NCBI RefSeq assembly: GCF_002095385.1
Contig: NZ_MIPP01000005.1
Span: 62,001-126,000 of the forward strand
Origin: Pantoea eucrina
Lineage (GTDB): Bacteria > Pseudomonadota > Gammaproteobacteria > Enterobacterales > Enterobacteriaceae
Length of the DNA stretch: 64,000 nt
Direction: 5' to 3'
Within the stretch, counting starts at the first letter, position 1. Each line of letters opens with the position of its first letter. This document shows positions 50,255 to 60,636 of the stretch, one piece after another. The translations under genes and the position numbers were made by a program. The notes beneath the pieces are model-generated. The model was not told where the DNA came from, made no database searches, and saw only the letters and a list, made by a program, of their open reading frames with translations.

Positions 50255-51819
50255 TGGAGTTTCTCTTGGATCCCTCGATCTGGGCGGGGCTGTTAACGCT
50301 GATCGTGCTGGAAATTGTGCTGGGTATCGATAACCTGGTCTTTATCGCCATTCTTGCTGACAAACTGCCGCCAAAGCAGCGCGATAAAGCGCGACTGATC
50401 GGTCTGTCGCTGGCGCTGGTGATGCGCCTCGGCCTGCTCTCCCTGATCTCGTGGATGGTCACGCTGACCCGTCCGCTGTTCAGCGTGATGGATTTCAGCT
50501 TTTCCGGTCGCGATCTGATCCTGCTGTTTGGTGGCCTGTTCCTGCTTTTCAAGGCCACGATGGAGCTGCATGAGCGTCTGGAAAATAAAGGCATGGAGCA
50601 GCAGGGTAATCGCAACTATGCCAGCTTCTGGGCAGTGGTCGCACAAATCGTGGTGCTGGATGCCGTCTTCTCACTGGATGCCGTGATTACCGCAGTGGGT
50701 ATGGTCAACCACCTGCCGGTGATGATGACTGCGGTAGTGATCGCAATGGGCGTAATGCTGCTGGCATCAAAGCCGCTGACTAATTTTGTCAACGCTCATC
50801 CGACGGTTGTCGTGCTCTGCCTGAGCTTCCTGCTGATGATCGGTTTGTCGCTGGTAGCGGAAGGGTTCGGTTTCCATATTCCGAAAGGTTATCTCTATGC
50901 GGCGATCGGCTTCTCAATTTTGATTGAGCTGTTTAACCAGATCGCGCGCCGTAATTTTATGCGCCATCAGGCGCGCCGGCCAATGCGTGAGCGTACGGCA
51001 GAAGCTATTTTACGTCTGATGGGCGGGCGCAATCGTCAGCAGCAGCCTTCAACGGATGAGCACACGCTGAATAACGCTATGCCGCAGGAAGCGTTTAAGG
51101 ATGAAGAGCGCTATATGATTAACGGCGTACTGACGCTGTCGCAGCGCTCTATTCGCAGCATCATGACGCCGCGTGGCGATATCTCATGGGTTGATGTGAC
51201 GCGTCCGCTGGATGAGATCCGTATGCAGCTGCTGGATACGCCACACAGTCTGTTTCCGGTGTGCCGCGGTGAGCTGGATGAGATTATTGGCGTGGTGCGC
51301 GCAAAAGAGCTGCTGGTGGCGCTGGAGCACGGTATGGATGTGACCACGTTCGCATCAGGCTCGCCGGCGATTGTTGTCCCTGAGACGCTGGATCCTATTA
51401 ATCTGCTGGGCGTGCTGCGCCGGGCGAAAGGCAGCTTTGTTATCGTAACCAACGAATTTGGTATGGTGCAGGGTCTGATTACGCCGCTGGACGTGCTGGA
51501 AGCGATTGCCGGTGAGTTCCCGGATGAAGATGAGACGCCGGATGTGATCGCCGATGGTGATGGCTGGCTGGTCAAAGGCGGCACCGACCTGCATTCGCTT
51601 CAGCAGCTGCTCGACTACCATGAGCTGGTTAAACAGGAGGACGATCACGCTTCGCTGGCGGGCCTGCTGATTGAGCAGAAAGGTCAGCTGCCGCAGCCTG
51701 GTGAGGTAATCGATCTGCCGCCGCTGCACTTTGAAATTGTTGAGGCGACAGATTATCGTATCGACCTGGTACGGGTGACCAAAGATGCGCCTCACGATGA
51801 AGATGAAGAAAACGCGTAA
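50254..51819 (+). CDS. yoaE: YoaE, TerC-family membrane protein with CBS and CorC_HlyC domains
   Basis: 521 residues (E. coli 518). Seven helices of the TerC family occupy about residues 10-235 ([16 protein letters not shown] and [14 protein letters not shown] carry the paired Asp residues). A cytosolic CBS pair follows at about 290-415 ([35 protein letters not shown]), then a CorC_HlyC domain to the end. TerC relatives export metal ions such as Mn(II), so metal efflux is possible but not shown for YoaE. A terminator shared with pdeD follows. Confidence 0.93.
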   Translation: MEFLLDPSIWAGLLTLIVLEIVLGIDNLVFIAILADKLPPKQRDKARLIGLSLALVMRLGLLSLISWMVTLTRPLFSVMDFSFSGRDLILLFGGLFLLFKATMELHERLENKGMEQQGNRNYASFWAVVAQIVVLDAVFSLDAVITAVGMVNHLPVMMTAVVIAMGVMLLASKPLTNFVNAHPTVVVLCLSFLLMIGLSLVAEGFGFHIPKGYLYAAIGFSILIELFNQIARRNFMRHQARRPMRERTAEAILRLMGGRNRQQQPSTDEHTLNNAMPQEAFKDEERYMINGVLTLSQRSIRSIMTPRGDISWVDVTRPLDEIRMQLLDTPHSLFPVCRGELDEIIGVVRAKELLVALEHGMDVTTFASGSPAIVVPETLDPINLLGVLRRAKGSFVIVTNEFGMVQGLITPLDVLEAIAGEFPDEDETPDVIADGDGWLVKGGTDLHSLQQLLDYHELVKQEDDHASLAGLLIEQKGQLPQPGEVIDLPPLHFEIVEATDYRIDLVRVTKDAPHDEDEENA

Positions 51820-51840
51820 TCGCGCGTAGCTGTTCAATCA

Positions 51841-51868
51841 GGGCCGTCGTGAAGACGGCCCTTTTTTT
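51841..51868 (+). terminator. Intrinsic terminator after yoaE
   Basis: Stem GGGCCGTC/GACGGCCC with a five-base loop and seven T residues. Confidence 0.87.
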
Positions 51869-53426
51869 AACCCGCTGTTTCCTGATGCTGAGCCAGCCAT
51901 GCCGGAAAATCTTCGATCGGCATGGGGCGCGCATAGAAGTAACCCTGCAGATGATCTACCCCGCGCTCGCGCAGATAGGAGGCCTGTTCAGCGGTCTCCA
52001 CGCCTTCGGCCACCAGCGCAATCTTCAGCCGCTGCGCCAGTGAAATCACCATATCGGTTACCGTGGCGTTGATCGCGTCAGTGCCGATCGCCGCGGTAAA
52101 AATCTTGTCAATTTTCAGCACATCCGGCTGCAGATCTTTCAGGTAGGCCAGCGAACTGTGCCCGGTGCCGAAATCGTCTATCGCCAGGCGTACGCCAATG
52201 TTATGCAGCTGCGCCACGACCGACTGATCGATAACCGGCAAGGCGTCACGCTCTGTCAGCTCCACAACCAGCTGCGGATGGGGGTTAGCAGGCCACCAGA
52301 TCTGCTGCAGATCTTCCACAATGGCGCGATCGTGAAAATGGCTGGCGGCGACGTTAATCGCAATATGGAATGCGCTGCTTTGCGGCAGCTGCGGCAGCGC
52401 CTCTACGGCCCGGGCAATCACGAAGCGGGTAAGGGGAGCGATCAGGTTTTGCCGTTCCGCCAGAGGGATAAAGACGTCAGGTGCAATCCATCCCTGACGC
52501 GGATTATGCCAGCGCAGCAGAAGCTCAATACCCTCACACTGTTCGCTGCGGGCATTGATTAGCGGCTGACAATAAACCATAAACTCACTGGCGGTGATGC
52601 CGTAGCTGATCTGCCAGCTGAGGCTCATGCGATTGGCCGTTGCCAGCCAGACAATATAGCCAATCAGCAGGCTCAGCATCACCGCCAGCGGCAGCTGGGA
52701 AGGCAGCGTATTTAACGCCAGGCGCGCCGGAGAAGGGCCGTAGAGCGTAATGGTGAACGGGTAGCGTAAAGATGCCTGATCGTAAGCGACCTCGTCATCC
52801 GAGGGCACCGTGTGTTCAATCATCGGATTACCATACTCAAGGCTCTGACCGCCCACGTTGAAAATAGCCCGCTCTACCCATGGCAGCTGAGGCTCAAGCA
52901 GATAATTGCTCATCAGTTCAACATTCACCACCTGCAGCAAGCCATCGCGATTATCCAGCGACTTTGGCGTCCAGAGCAGCAGCACCGGCGAGCCTTTAAG
53001 CAGATAATCATCTGTGGTCAGCAGCATGCGCTGATTATTGAGCGCCAGCTCCGGATAGGTCTGACTAAAAGAGATATCGCGGGCGCCATAGATGCTGGAG
53101 CAGTAGATAGTGTCATTTTGCACCAGCAGCACGGTGCGTACCGTCTGCAGCGCAGCGATCTTTTCAATCAGCGGATAACGCACCAGCGAACAGGGCAGGC
53201 CCACCAGGCCCAGCGTGTTATTGGCGGAGACGTCCAGCGGCGAGAACATACGGTCAAAGCGCTCAATGGCGCGGCTGGCAAAGTTAAGAGACTGCTGCTC
53301 AATACGTGACTTCTCTTCGATATAACGAAAAGTCAGGGTAAGGATCAAAACCAGCGTCGCGATCACTAACGCAATAAGCAGCCGCTTACGGCGAAATTGA
53401 CCCACAAATTGCTGGGGAATGAGCAT
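51867..53426 (-). CDS. pdeD: Cyclic-di-GMP phosphodiesterase PdeD (YoaD)
   Basis: 519 residues from MLIPQQFVGQF; the frame is open to 53528, but AAGGTGG lies eight bases before this ATG. An N-terminal helix (about 15-33), a periplasmic CSS-motif domain (GLPCSLV and IYCSSIYG, with cysteines that control such enzymes through disulfide formation), a second helix (LAVMLSLLIGYIVWLA), and a cytosolic EAL domain. In the catalytic domain the EAL signature reads ELL, with TERDAL, DDFGTGHSSL, KIDK, and VAEGVET intact, so it should be active. Convergent with yoaE. Confidence 0.93.
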   Translation of the reverse strand: MLIPQQFVGQFRRKRLLIALVIATLVLILTLTFRYIEEKSRIEQQSLNFASRAIERFDRMFSPLDVSANNTLGLVGLPCSLVRYPLIEKIAALQTVRTVLLVQNDTIYCSSIYGARDISFSQTYPELALNNQRMLLTTDDYLLKGSPVLLLWTPKSLDNRDGLLQVVNVELMSNYLLEPQLPWVERAIFNVGGQSLEYGNPMIEHTVPSDDEVAYDQASLRYPFTITLYGPSPARLALNTLPSQLPLAVMLSLLIGYIVWLATANRMSLSWQISYGITASEFMVYCQPLINARSEQCEGIELLLRWHNPRQGWIAPDVFIPLAERQNLIAPLTRFVIARAVEALPQLPQSSAFHIAINVAASHFHDRAIVEDLQQIWWPANPHPQLVVELTERDALPVIDQSVVAQLHNIGVRLAIDDFGTGHSSLAYLKDLQPDVLKIDKIFTAAIGTDAINATVTDMVISLAQRLKIALVAEGVETAEQASYLRERGVDHLQGYFYARPMPIEDFPAWLAQHQETAG

Positions 53427-53617
53427 CAGTAACCACCTTGTTAAGACACAGACCAGGAGCAAATTAACGTGAAGGTTATCGGCATCGGGACGGCCAGGTT
53501 TAGCGCTGCCCGTTAAAAAAGCAGGCAATGAAAATTGCGTCCTGCCGGATCTGCGCAGGAAAATTACAATATCTGGTTTGGCAACGCCGAGGTAGGTAAA
53601 AAAGCAGAAATCAGTAT

Positions 53618-53645
53618 GAGTGCGCTGATTTTAACCAGCGCACTC
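53618..53645 (-). terminator. Probable terminator of sdaA
   Basis: A perfect 10-bp stem GAGTGCGCTG/CAGCGCACTC 11 bases after the sdaA stop. The following T-rich tract on the minus strand is loose (GATTTCTGCTTTTTT). Confidence 0.6.
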
Positions 53646-53655
53646 CGGACAGGTA

Positions 53656-55020
53656 TCAGTCACACTGAACTTTGATGGCCAGACCGCCACGCGAGGTTTC
53701 GCGATATTTAGCGTTCATATCTTTACCGGTCTCATACATGGTCTCAATGACTTTATCCAGCGAGACGCGCGGGGCGCTGGTCCGGCGCAGCGCCATGCGC
53801 GCTGAGTTGATGGCTTTGACCGATGCAATAGCATTGCGCTCAATACAGGGCACCTGCACCTGACCGGCAACCGGATCGCAGGTCAGACCCAGGTTATGCT
53901 CCATACCAATTTCCGCGGCCACGCAGACCTGCTCCGGGCTGGCGCCCAGCAGCTCCGCCAGACCCGCCGCCGCCATAGAGCAGGCCACGCCCACTTCACC
54001 CTGACAGCCTACTTCGGCACCGGAGATAGAGGCGTTCATTTTATAGAGAATACCGATAGCGCCTGACGCGAGAAAATAACGGATAAAGATATCGGGCGTG
54101 ACGCTTTCGATAAAGTGATCGTAATAGGCAAGCACCGCCGGCACGATGCCGCAGGCTCCGTTAGTCGGGGCCGTTACCACGCGTCCGCCTGCCGCATTCT
54201 CTTCGTTTACCGCCAGGGCAAACATATTGACCCAGTCGATAACGTTCATTGGATCATTGGAGTGCTTGGTCGATGAGACCAGCAGGCGACGCAAAGAGGC
54301 GGCACGGCGCGGAACGCGCAGCGGCCCCGGCAGCACGCCTTCGGTGTTCAGACCGCGGTCAATACACGCCTGCATGGTCTGCCAGACATCGGTAAAATAG
54401 CGGGTGATCTCTTCACGGCTGTGCAGCGCCAGCTCATTTTGCATCACCAGTCCTGAAAGCGACATGCCGGTCTCGCTGCAGTGGCTGAGCAGCTCTTTTG
54501 CCGAGTGAAACGCATAAGGTACCGCGACTTCATCCAGCACCGGCTGGCCAAAATGCGCTTCATCCACGATAAACCCGCCGCCAATTGAGTAGTAGGTTTT
54601 CGTCAGAATCAGCAGATCGCCGGCAAACGCATACAGCGTCATACCGTTTTCATGCAGCGAAAGATTCTCACTGCGGAACACCATGCCGCCTTCGCGTGGA
54701 AAGTCGACCTCATGCGCGCCCTTAGCCAGCAGCAGGCGCTCACGCGTTTCCGTATCTTTAATAAATGCCGGGATCGCATCAATATCCACGGTGGCAGGTT
54801 CATAACCCGCCAGACCCATAATGATAGCGATATCCGTATGGTGACCTTTGCCGGTCAGCGAGAGAGAGCCATACACATCCACCGCTACGCGCGTGACATC
54901 CTGCAGTTTGCCCTGCTCAGCCAGCAGATCCACAAACTGTTTGCCCGCTTTCATCGGACCTACGGTATGTGAACTGGATGGGCCGATGCCCACTTTGAAC
55001 ATGTCAAAAACACTAATCAA
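53656..55020 (-). CDS. sdaA: L-serine dehydratase 1
   Basis: 454 residues, the E. coli length. Deaminates L-serine to pyruvate using a 4Fe-4S cluster. The N-terminal beta domain begins [19 protein letters not shown]; the alpha domain has the cluster cysteines in [22 protein letters not shown] and [10 protein letters not shown]. The C-terminus ends GLAIKVQCD, in which the last cysteine can act as a tail ligand. A 188-base spacer upstream suggests its own promoter. Confidence 0.96.
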   Translation of the reverse strand: MISVFDMFKVGIGPSSSHTVGPMKAGKQFVDLLAEQGKLQDVTRVAVDVYGSLSLTGKGHHTDIAIIMGLAGYEPATVDIDAIPAFIKDTETRERLLLAKGAHEVDFPREGGMVFRSENLSLHENGMTLYAFAGDLLILTKTYYSIGGGFIVDEAHFGQPVLDEVAVPYAFHSAKELLSHCSETGMSLSGLVMQNELALHSREEITRYFTDVWQTMQACIDRGLNTEGVLPGPLRVPRRAASLRRLLVSSTKHSNDPMNVIDWVNMFALAVNEENAAGGRVVTAPTNGACGIVPAVLAYYDHFIESVTPDIFIRYFLASGAIGILYKMNASISGAEVGCQGEVGVACSMAAAGLAELLGASPEQVCVAAEIGMEHNLGLTCDPVAGQVQVPCIERNAIASVKAINSARMALRRTSAPRVSLDKVIETMYETGKDMNAKYRETSRGGLAIKVQCD

Positions 55021-55208
55021 CGGTAACGCTCCTCACAAATACGGGGTTCTGCGGCCTGAGCCGTAATTGCGGCTAATAGTAATCGCCACGGCGGGCGAAA
55101 GAACAGCTTTTCGCATGAAATAATCTAATTATAAACCGCAGAAATAGTTATCAATCCATACCTTTGTGAAGTGGATCGATTTTTCAGCTTTGAGTTTACA
55201 CACGGCAT

Positions 55209-55775
55209 TCAGGGCAGCGCGATCTGCTGACCAAGCGCACGAATAATTCCGGCCGTCATGCCCCAGATAAAATAATCGTTATACCAGGAGAGCCATATCC
55301 GGTGCTGACGCTGGCCGCGATATAACGTCAGCGGATGATAGCGGGCCAGATGCAGTGCTTCACGCAGCGGCATGGTAAAGGCGCTTTCGACTTCATCCGG
55401 GTTCAGACGGAGCGGCATGGCTGGCAGGATCCCCACCACCGGCGTGACGGCAAAACCGGTACTGCTGGTGACCGCCGGCAGTACACCGGCTATCTGCACC
55501 TGACGGGGATCGATCCCGATCTCTTCCTGCGCTTCACGCAGCGCGGTATCGATCAATGACGTATCGCTGGCATCCTGCATGCCGCCCGGAAAAGCGACCT
55601 GGCCGGCATGTTTACGCAGCAGCGCCGAGCGCCGCGTCAGCAGCAGTGCCGGCTCGGCGCTGTTGATAATCGGCACCAGCACTGCCGCATGACGTCCGGC
55701 AGGGGCCGGCAGGCGTGCGGGTGGCGGAGGCTGCAGCATAAAACGCGTCAGAAACTGGCTGAGTTCGGCAGTCAT
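55209..55775 (-). CDS. nudL: CoA pyrophosphatase NudL
   Basis: 188 residues from MTAELSQFL (E. coli 192); longer in-frame starts lie inside pabB. A Nudix hydrolase of the UPF0035 group that splits CoA and its derivatives into 4'-phosphopantetheine and ADP. The Nudix helix is seen as LREAQEEIGI after GQVAFPGGMQD, and LRKHAGQVAFPGG is the group signature. It starts one base after the pabB stop, so the two are coupled, as in E. coli. Confidence 0.94.
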   Translation of the reverse strand: MTAELSQFLTRFMLQPPPPARLPAPAGRHAAVLVPIINSAEPALLLTRRSALLRKHAGQVAFPGGMQDASDTSLIDTALREAQEEIGIDPRQVQIAGVLPAVTSSTGFAVTPVVGILPAMPLRLNPDEVESAFTMPLREALHLARYHPLTLYRGQRQHRIWLSWYNDYFIWGMTAGIIRALGQQIALP

Positions 55776-55776
55776 A

Positions 55777-57135
55777 TTACTTCTCATCGCTGAGGCAGGG
55801 CAGAATGCGGTTAACCTTATGGAAGGTCTCTTCATATTCAGATTGCAGATCGCTGTCAGCCACCAGTCCGCCACCGGCGGCGCAGTAGAGGGTATTGTTT
55901 TCAGCGATCAGCGTACGAATGGTAATACTGCTGTCCATACGGCCACACAGGCTGATATAGCCTATGCTGCCGCACCAGGCGTTGCGACGATGCGGCTCCA
56001 GCTCTTCGATAATCTCCATCGCACGGATTTTTGGCGCTCCGGTGATTGAGCCGCCCGGAAAGCAGGCGCGCAGCAGATCGGTGGCGCGCAGCCTGTCGGG
56101 CAGACGGGCCCGCACGGTGCTCACCAGATGATGCACTGCCGGAAAGGGTTCAACCACAAACAGCTCAGGCACGCTCACGCTGCCGGGTTCAGCCACCCGA
56201 CCAATATCATTACGCATCAGATCAACAATCATCAGATTCTCCGCACGATCTTTCGCGGAGTGCGCCAGCTTTTCCGCCTGCAGACGATCGGCCTCCGCAT
56301 CGGCCAGACGCGGCAGCGTGCCTTTGATCGGACGCGTTTCAATAACGTTTTGCTGCAGAGACAGAAAACGTTCCGGCGACAGGCTGAGCAGCGCGCTGTC
56401 CGGCAGACGCAGAAAGGCGCTAAAGGGCGCGCGATTGGCGCGCGTAAGGCGCAGAAACGCCTGCCACTCATCCCCGCTATAGCGCGCCTCGAAACGCTGA
56501 GCAAGATTGACCTGATAGCAGTCACCTGCCTGAATATACGCCTGTACAGCATTGAAGCGTGCTGCATAGGCTTCGCGCGTCAGGTCAGAGCGCCACGCGC
56601 TGGTTAAGTGAAACGCCCGCGGCAGCGGAACCGCCTGCGCCTGCAGCCAGCGCCAGCGCGCGTCAGCATCGCTGAGAGAGACCAGCGTAAGCCGCTGCAG
56701 GTGATGATCGGCAATCAGCGCCCAGTCATAAAGGCCCACTGCCATATCAGGCGTCTGCAGATCCTGCTGCGCTACCGCCGGCAGCTGTTCAAACCGGCGG
56801 CCGAGATCGTAGCCAAACAGGCCCAGCGCACCGCCCTGAAAAGGCAGATCGGGATGGGAGGCGGGCTGCAGGCCCTGCCGGTCAATCTGCCGCTGCAGCA
56901 GCTGCAGCGGATCCTCCCCGGAGCGCTGAATGCCGGTGCCATCATCGGTTTCGGTATACCCGCCGCGCGTGGTGAGCGTGACGCGCGGATCGGCAGTCAG
57001 AATATCAAAGCGGTTATCGGCGTGATCGGCCTGACCCGAGGTCAGCAGCATGGCCCACGGGCGATGCGCCAGCGTGGCAAAGCGGTTCAGCAGTGCATCG
57101 GGACTATAGGTAAGCGTGAGGGTTTTCGCGATCAT
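55777..57135 (-). CDS. pabB: Aminodeoxychorismate synthase component I PabB
   Basis: 452 residues from MIAKTLTLTYSP (E. coli 453); an upstream start at 57195 adds 20 non-homologous residues. Makes 4-amino-4-deoxychorismate from chorismate with ammonia from PabA, for folate synthesis. ETRPIKGTLPR carries the lysine that distinguishes PabB from anthranilate synthases. DLMRNDIGRVAEPGSV, FPGGSITGAPK, and CGSIGYI are conserved chorismate-enzyme motifs. Divergent from yoaH. Confidence 0.95.
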   Translation of the reverse strand: MIAKTLTLTYSPDALLNRFATLAHRPWAMLLTSGQADHADNRFDILTADPRVTLTTRGGYTETDDGTGIQRSGEDPLQLLQRQIDRQGLQPASHPDLPFQGGALGLFGYDLGRRFEQLPAVAQQDLQTPDMAVGLYDWALIADHHLQRLTLVSLSDADARWRWLQAQAVPLPRAFHLTSAWRSDLTREAYAARFNAVQAYIQAGDCYQVNLAQRFEARYSGDEWQAFLRLTRANRAPFSAFLRLPDSALLSLSPERFLSLQQNVIETRPIKGTLPRLADAEADRLQAEKLAHSAKDRAENLMIVDLMRNDIGRVAEPGSVSVPELFVVEPFPAVHHLVSTVRARLPDRLRATDLLRACFPGGSITGAPKIRAMEIIEELEPHRRNAWCGSIGYISLCGRMDSSITIRTLIAENNTLYCAAGGGLVADSDLQSEYEETFHKVNRILPCLSDEK

Positions 57136-57246
57136 GGGTTCAGCAGCATTCAACAGGCAGAGGCGTAGCCTGGCATATTTTTTTGCCACTGGCACCTGTT
57201 TGTTCCGCGTGGGATAATGCCCGTCCGATTTAATCTGGAGTAACGT

Positions 57247-57432
57247 ATGTTTACAGGGCTTCCGGCACTATCTCATGAGCAGCAGCAGCAGGCGGTTGAG
57301 CGAATTCAGGAACTGATGGCGGGCGGCATGGCCAGCGGCCAGGCGATTGCGCAGGTGGCGCAGGAAATTCGTGAAACCTTTACCGGAGAGGCAATCAGGG
57401 CACGCTTCGAAGATGAAGATGAAAACGAATAG
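57247..57432 (+). CDS. yoaH: YoaH, UPF0181 family protein
   Basis: 61 residues (E. coli 59). The conserved helical core [18 protein letters not shown] and [16 protein letters not shown] identifies the family; the C-terminus is acidic ([10 protein letters not shown]). Function unknown. GGAG lies upstream of the ATG. Confidence 0.92.
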   Translation: MFTGLPALSHEQQQQAVERIQELMAGGMASGQAIAQVAQEIRETFTGEAIRARFEDEDENE

Positions 57433-57444
57433 TGCCCGTGCCGC

Positions 57445-57789
57445 TTAACGTGCGGCGATAATTTTTATTTCTACTTTATATTTCGGGTTCATCAGTCCGG
57501 CCTGTACGGTGCAGCGTACCGGCGCGTTGCCCGGTGATACCCATGCGTCCCAGGCGCGATTCATCGCCGCAAAATCCGCTTTATCCACCAAAAAAATCGT
57601 GGCGTCGAGAATATTGCTCTTGTCCGATCCGGCACGCGTCAGAATACGATCGATAACTGCCAGCGCGTCGGCCGTCTGCGCCTCCGCATCGGCATCCAGA
57701 TTTTCCGGGACGCTGGTGTAGTAGATCGTATTGCCGTGTATCACGGCTTCGGACATACGATGTTCGGGATCGATACGCGTAATAGACAT
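57445..57789 (-). CDS. yoaB: YoaB, RidA/YjgF family protein
   Basis: 114 residues, the E. coli length, from MSITRIDPEHRMSE; GGAGAAC lies upstream of this ATG and the frame beyond to 57846 is not homologous. RidA relatives are trimers that hydrolyse reactive enamines and imines, but YoaB belongs to an Rid subgroup whose substrate is not known. Conserved are YYTSVPENLDADAEAQ and NAPVRCTVQAGLMNPKYKVEI (the arginine in PVRCTV is the RidA substrate-binding residue). Confidence 0.9.
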   Translation of the reverse strand: MSITRIDPEHRMSEAVIHGNTIYYTSVPENLDADAEAQTADALAVIDRILTRAGSDKSNILDATIFLVDKADFAAMNRAWDAWVSPGNAPVRCTVQAGLMNPKYKVEIKIIAAR

Positions 57790-57913
57790 GCTGTTCTCCT
57801 CTGTTTTTTGCTGCGCCAGCCTGCCATAACCGGGCTGCGATGTCATCTGTTGTGGTCGCGTCTGCGGAATCCTGACATAATTACAGTGTTTTTCAGGTTA
57901 CAGGTGAGGATGT

Positions 57914-59824
57914 GTGGCAGACGATTTTGCAGCAGATGGCGCGTTAGCGCAGGCAATTCCGGGTTTCAAACCGCGTGCGGCCCAGCATGAGATGGCACAG
58001 GCGGTCACAGCAGCGGTAACGCACGGCGGTGAGCTGGTGGTGGAGGCGGGCACCGGAACCGGTAAAACCTACGCCTATCTGGCGCCTGCGCTGCGCGCAA
58101 AAAAGAAAGTCATTGTCTCTACCGGCTCTAAAGCGCTGCAGGATCAGCTCTACAATCGCGATTTGCCCACCATTGCCCGGGCGCTCAAATTCAGCGGAAA
58201 AACCGCGCTGCTGAAAGGCCGCTCTAACTATCTCTGTCTCGAACGTATGGAGCAGCAAAACCAGAGCGGCGGCGATCTTACCGTACAGGCGCTGGGCGAT
58301 CTCATCCACGTGCGCAGCTGGTCATCAGAGACCAAAGATGGCGATATCAGCAACTGCGCCGGCGTCGCTGAAGATAGCCCTGTCTGGCCTTACGTCACCA
58401 GCACCAATGACAACTGTCTTGGCAGCGACTGCCCGCTCTATAAAGAGTGCTTTGTCGTAAAAGCGCGCAAAAAAGCGATGGATGCTGATGTTGTGGTGGT
58501 GAACCATCATCTGTTTCTGGCTGACCTGGTGGTCAAAGAGGGCGGGTTTGGCGAGCTGATCCCGGAAGCGGACGTGATGATCTTCGATGAGGCACATCAG
58601 CTGCCCGATATCGCCAGCCAGTATTTTGGCCAGCAGCTCTCCAGCCGTCAGCTGCAGGATCTCGCCAAAGATATCATTCTTGCCTATCGCACCGAGGTGC
58701 GTGATGTGCAGCAGCTGCAGAAATCTGCCGATCGTCTGGCGCAGTGTGCGCAGGATTTTCGCCTGACGCTTGGCGAACCCGGCTTTCGCGGTAATCTGCG
58801 CGATCTGCTCAGTGATAACAACGTCATGCGCATGTTTACTCTGCTGGATGATGCGCTGGAACTCTGTTACGACGTCATTAAACTCTCCCTGGGACGCTCA
58901 GCGCTGCTTGACGCGGCCTTTGAGCGCGCGGCGCTCTATCGCACCCGCCTGAAGCGTTTACGTGCCATCAGCGAACCCGGTTTCAGCTACTGGTATGAAT
59001 GTACCAGCCGGCACTTTACGCTGGCGCTGACGCCGCTTTCAGTAGCGGAGCGCTTTCGCGAAGTGATGGATACGCGTAAAGCGGCCTGGGTGTTTACGTC
59101 CGCCACGCTGGCGGTGAATGAACAGGTCGGGCATTTCGCCAGTCGGCTCGGGGTTGAGCAGGCGCAGACGCTGATCCTCGACAGTCCGTTTGACTACGCC
59201 CGGCAGGCGCTCCTGTGCGTGCCGCGCAATATGCCGGAGCCGAATGCGCCTGGCGGGGCCCGGCAGCTGGCGCGGATGATGAAGCCGCTGATTGATGCCA
59301 ATAAAGGACGCTGCTTTTTTCTCTGCACCTCACACAAGATGATGCGTGAGCTGGCGGCCGAGTTTCGTGCATCAATGACTCTGCCGGTGCTGCTGCAGGG
59401 CGAGACCAGCAAAGGGCAGCTGCTGAAGCAGTTCCTGGAGGCGGGTAACGCGCTGCTGGTTGCCACCAGCAGCTTCTGGGAAGGCGTCGACGTGCGCGGC
59501 GATGCCCTGTCGCTGGTCATTATTGATAAACTGCCGTTTACCTCGCCAGACGATCCGCTGCTGAAGGCGCGCATGGAGGATTGCCGGCTGCGCGGCGGCG
59601 ATCCGTTCAGTGATGTGCAGCTACCGGATGCAGTAATCACCCTCAAACAGGGGGTGGGGCGTTTGATCCGCGACACCGCCGATCGCGGCGTATTGGTGAT
59701 TTGCGATCAGCGTCTGGTCTCCCGCCCCTACGGCGAACTCTTTCTCAACAGCCTGCCACCCACGCCGCGGACCCGCGATCTGGCGCGTGCGATCGACTTT
59801 GTCCGGCAGGCTGAGGAACACTAA
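57914..59824 (+). CDS. yoaA: YoaA, Fe-S helicase of the DinG/XPD family
   Basis: 636 residues, the E. coli length, GTG start with GAGG upstream. A superfamily 2 helicase that acts with the polymerase III chi subunit in repair of stalled forks. Walker A is EAGTGTGKTYAYL; the 4Fe-4S cysteines are in NYLCLERM, SNCAGVAE, and LGSDCPLYKECF; motif II is MIFDEAHQLPD. C-terminal motifs are SFWEGVDVRGD and VGRLIRD. tsaB follows after 52 bases. Confidence 0.95.
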   Translation: MADDFAADGALAQAIPGFKPRAAQHEMAQAVTAAVTHGGELVVEAGTGTGKTYAYLAPALRAKKKVIVSTGSKALQDQLYNRDLPTIARALKFSGKTALLKGRSNYLCLERMEQQNQSGGDLTVQALGDLIHVRSWSSETKDGDISNCAGVAEDSPVWPYVTSTNDNCLGSDCPLYKECFVVKARKKAMDADVVVVNHHLFLADLVVKEGGFGELIPEADVMIFDEAHQLPDIASQYFGQQLSSRQLQDLAKDIILAYRTEVRDVQQLQKSADRLAQCAQDFRLTLGEPGFRGNLRDLLSDNNVMRMFTLLDDALELCYDVIKLSLGRSALLDAAFERAALYRTRLKRLRAISEPGFSYWYECTSRHFTLALTPLSVAERFREVMDTRKAAWVFTSATLAVNEQVGHFASRLGVEQAQTLILDSPFDYARQALLCVPRNMPEPNAPGGARQLARMMKPLIDANKGRCFFLCTSHKMMRELAAEFRASMTLPVLLQGETSKGQLLKQFLEAGNALLVATSSFWEGVDVRGDALSLVIIDKLPFTSPDDPLLKARMEDCRLRGGDPFSDVQLPDAVITLKQGVGRLIRDTADRGVLVICDQRLVSRPYGELFLNSLPPTPRTRDLARAIDFVRQAEEH

Positions 59825-59876
59825 TTTATGCCGCTTTGTGATAAGATGCGCGCCATTTTGATTCTCTGAGGTTGTT

Positions 59877-60575
59877 ATGTCCGCCCGAATTTTAGCACTG
59901 GACACGGCGACAGAAGCCTGTTCTGCCGCGCTGCTGAATCAGCAGCAGATCGATGCCCATTTTGAAATTGCTCCGCGCGATCACACGCAGCGCATTCTGC
60001 CGCTGGTGCAGTCGCTGCTGCAGGCGCAGCAGCTGGACCTGACCGCGCTGGATGCGCTGGCGTTTGGGCGCGGGCCGGGCAGTTTTACCGGCGTTCGCAT
60101 TGGTATTGGCATTGCGCAGGGGCTGGCGCTGGGCGCAAACTTACCCATGATTGGCGTCTCTTCGCTGGCAACGATGGCGCAGGGGGCCTGGCGGCTGACC
60201 GGTGCCACTCGTGTGCTGGTGGCGATTGATGCACGCATGGGTGAAGTCTACTGGGCTGAATATCAGCGCGATGATGCGGGTCACTGGCACGGCGCCGACA
60301 GCGAAGCGGTGCTGAAGCCTGAGGCTGCCGCCGCTCGCATCGCGGCGCTGAGCGGCGAATGGGCGACCGCAGGTACCGGCTGGCAGGCATGGCCTGAGCT
60401 GATGACCACGCCGGGCGCAACGCTACTGGCCACCCCGGTTACGCTGCCCGCGGCTGAAGATATGCTGCCGCTGGCGCTGCAGGCGTGGCAGCGAGGCGAT
60501 ACCGTAGCGGTGGAGCATGCAGAGCCGGTTTATCTGCGTAACGAAGTGGCGTGGAAAAAGTTGCCCGGACGCTGA
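59877..60575 (+). CDS. tsaB: tRNA t6A synthesis protein TsaB
   Basis: 232 residues (E. coli 231). An ASKHA-fold paralogue of TsaD, essential in E. coli, acting as a scaffold for TsaD and TsaE in threonylcarbamoyladenosine-37 formation. Conserved are [15 protein letters not shown] at the N-terminus, HTQRILPLV, and [22 protein letters not shown]. Located between yoaA and yeaY as in E. coli. Confidence 0.95.
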   Translation: MSARILALDTATEACSAALLNQQQIDAHFEIAPRDHTQRILPLVQSLLQAQQLDLTALDALAFGRGPGSFTGVRIGIGIAQGLALGANLPMIGVSSLATMAQGAWRLTGATRVLVAIDARMGEVYWAEYQRDDAGHWHGADSEAVLKPEAAAARIAALSGEWATAGTGWQAWPELMTTPGATLLATPVTLPAAEDMLPLALQAWQRGDTVAVEHAEPVYLRNEVAWKKLPGR

Positions 60576-60636
60576 GTCGCCACGCAACTTATTTTTGCAC
60601 CTCCAGTCTAAATTAAAAATTACAGGAGATGTGCTT

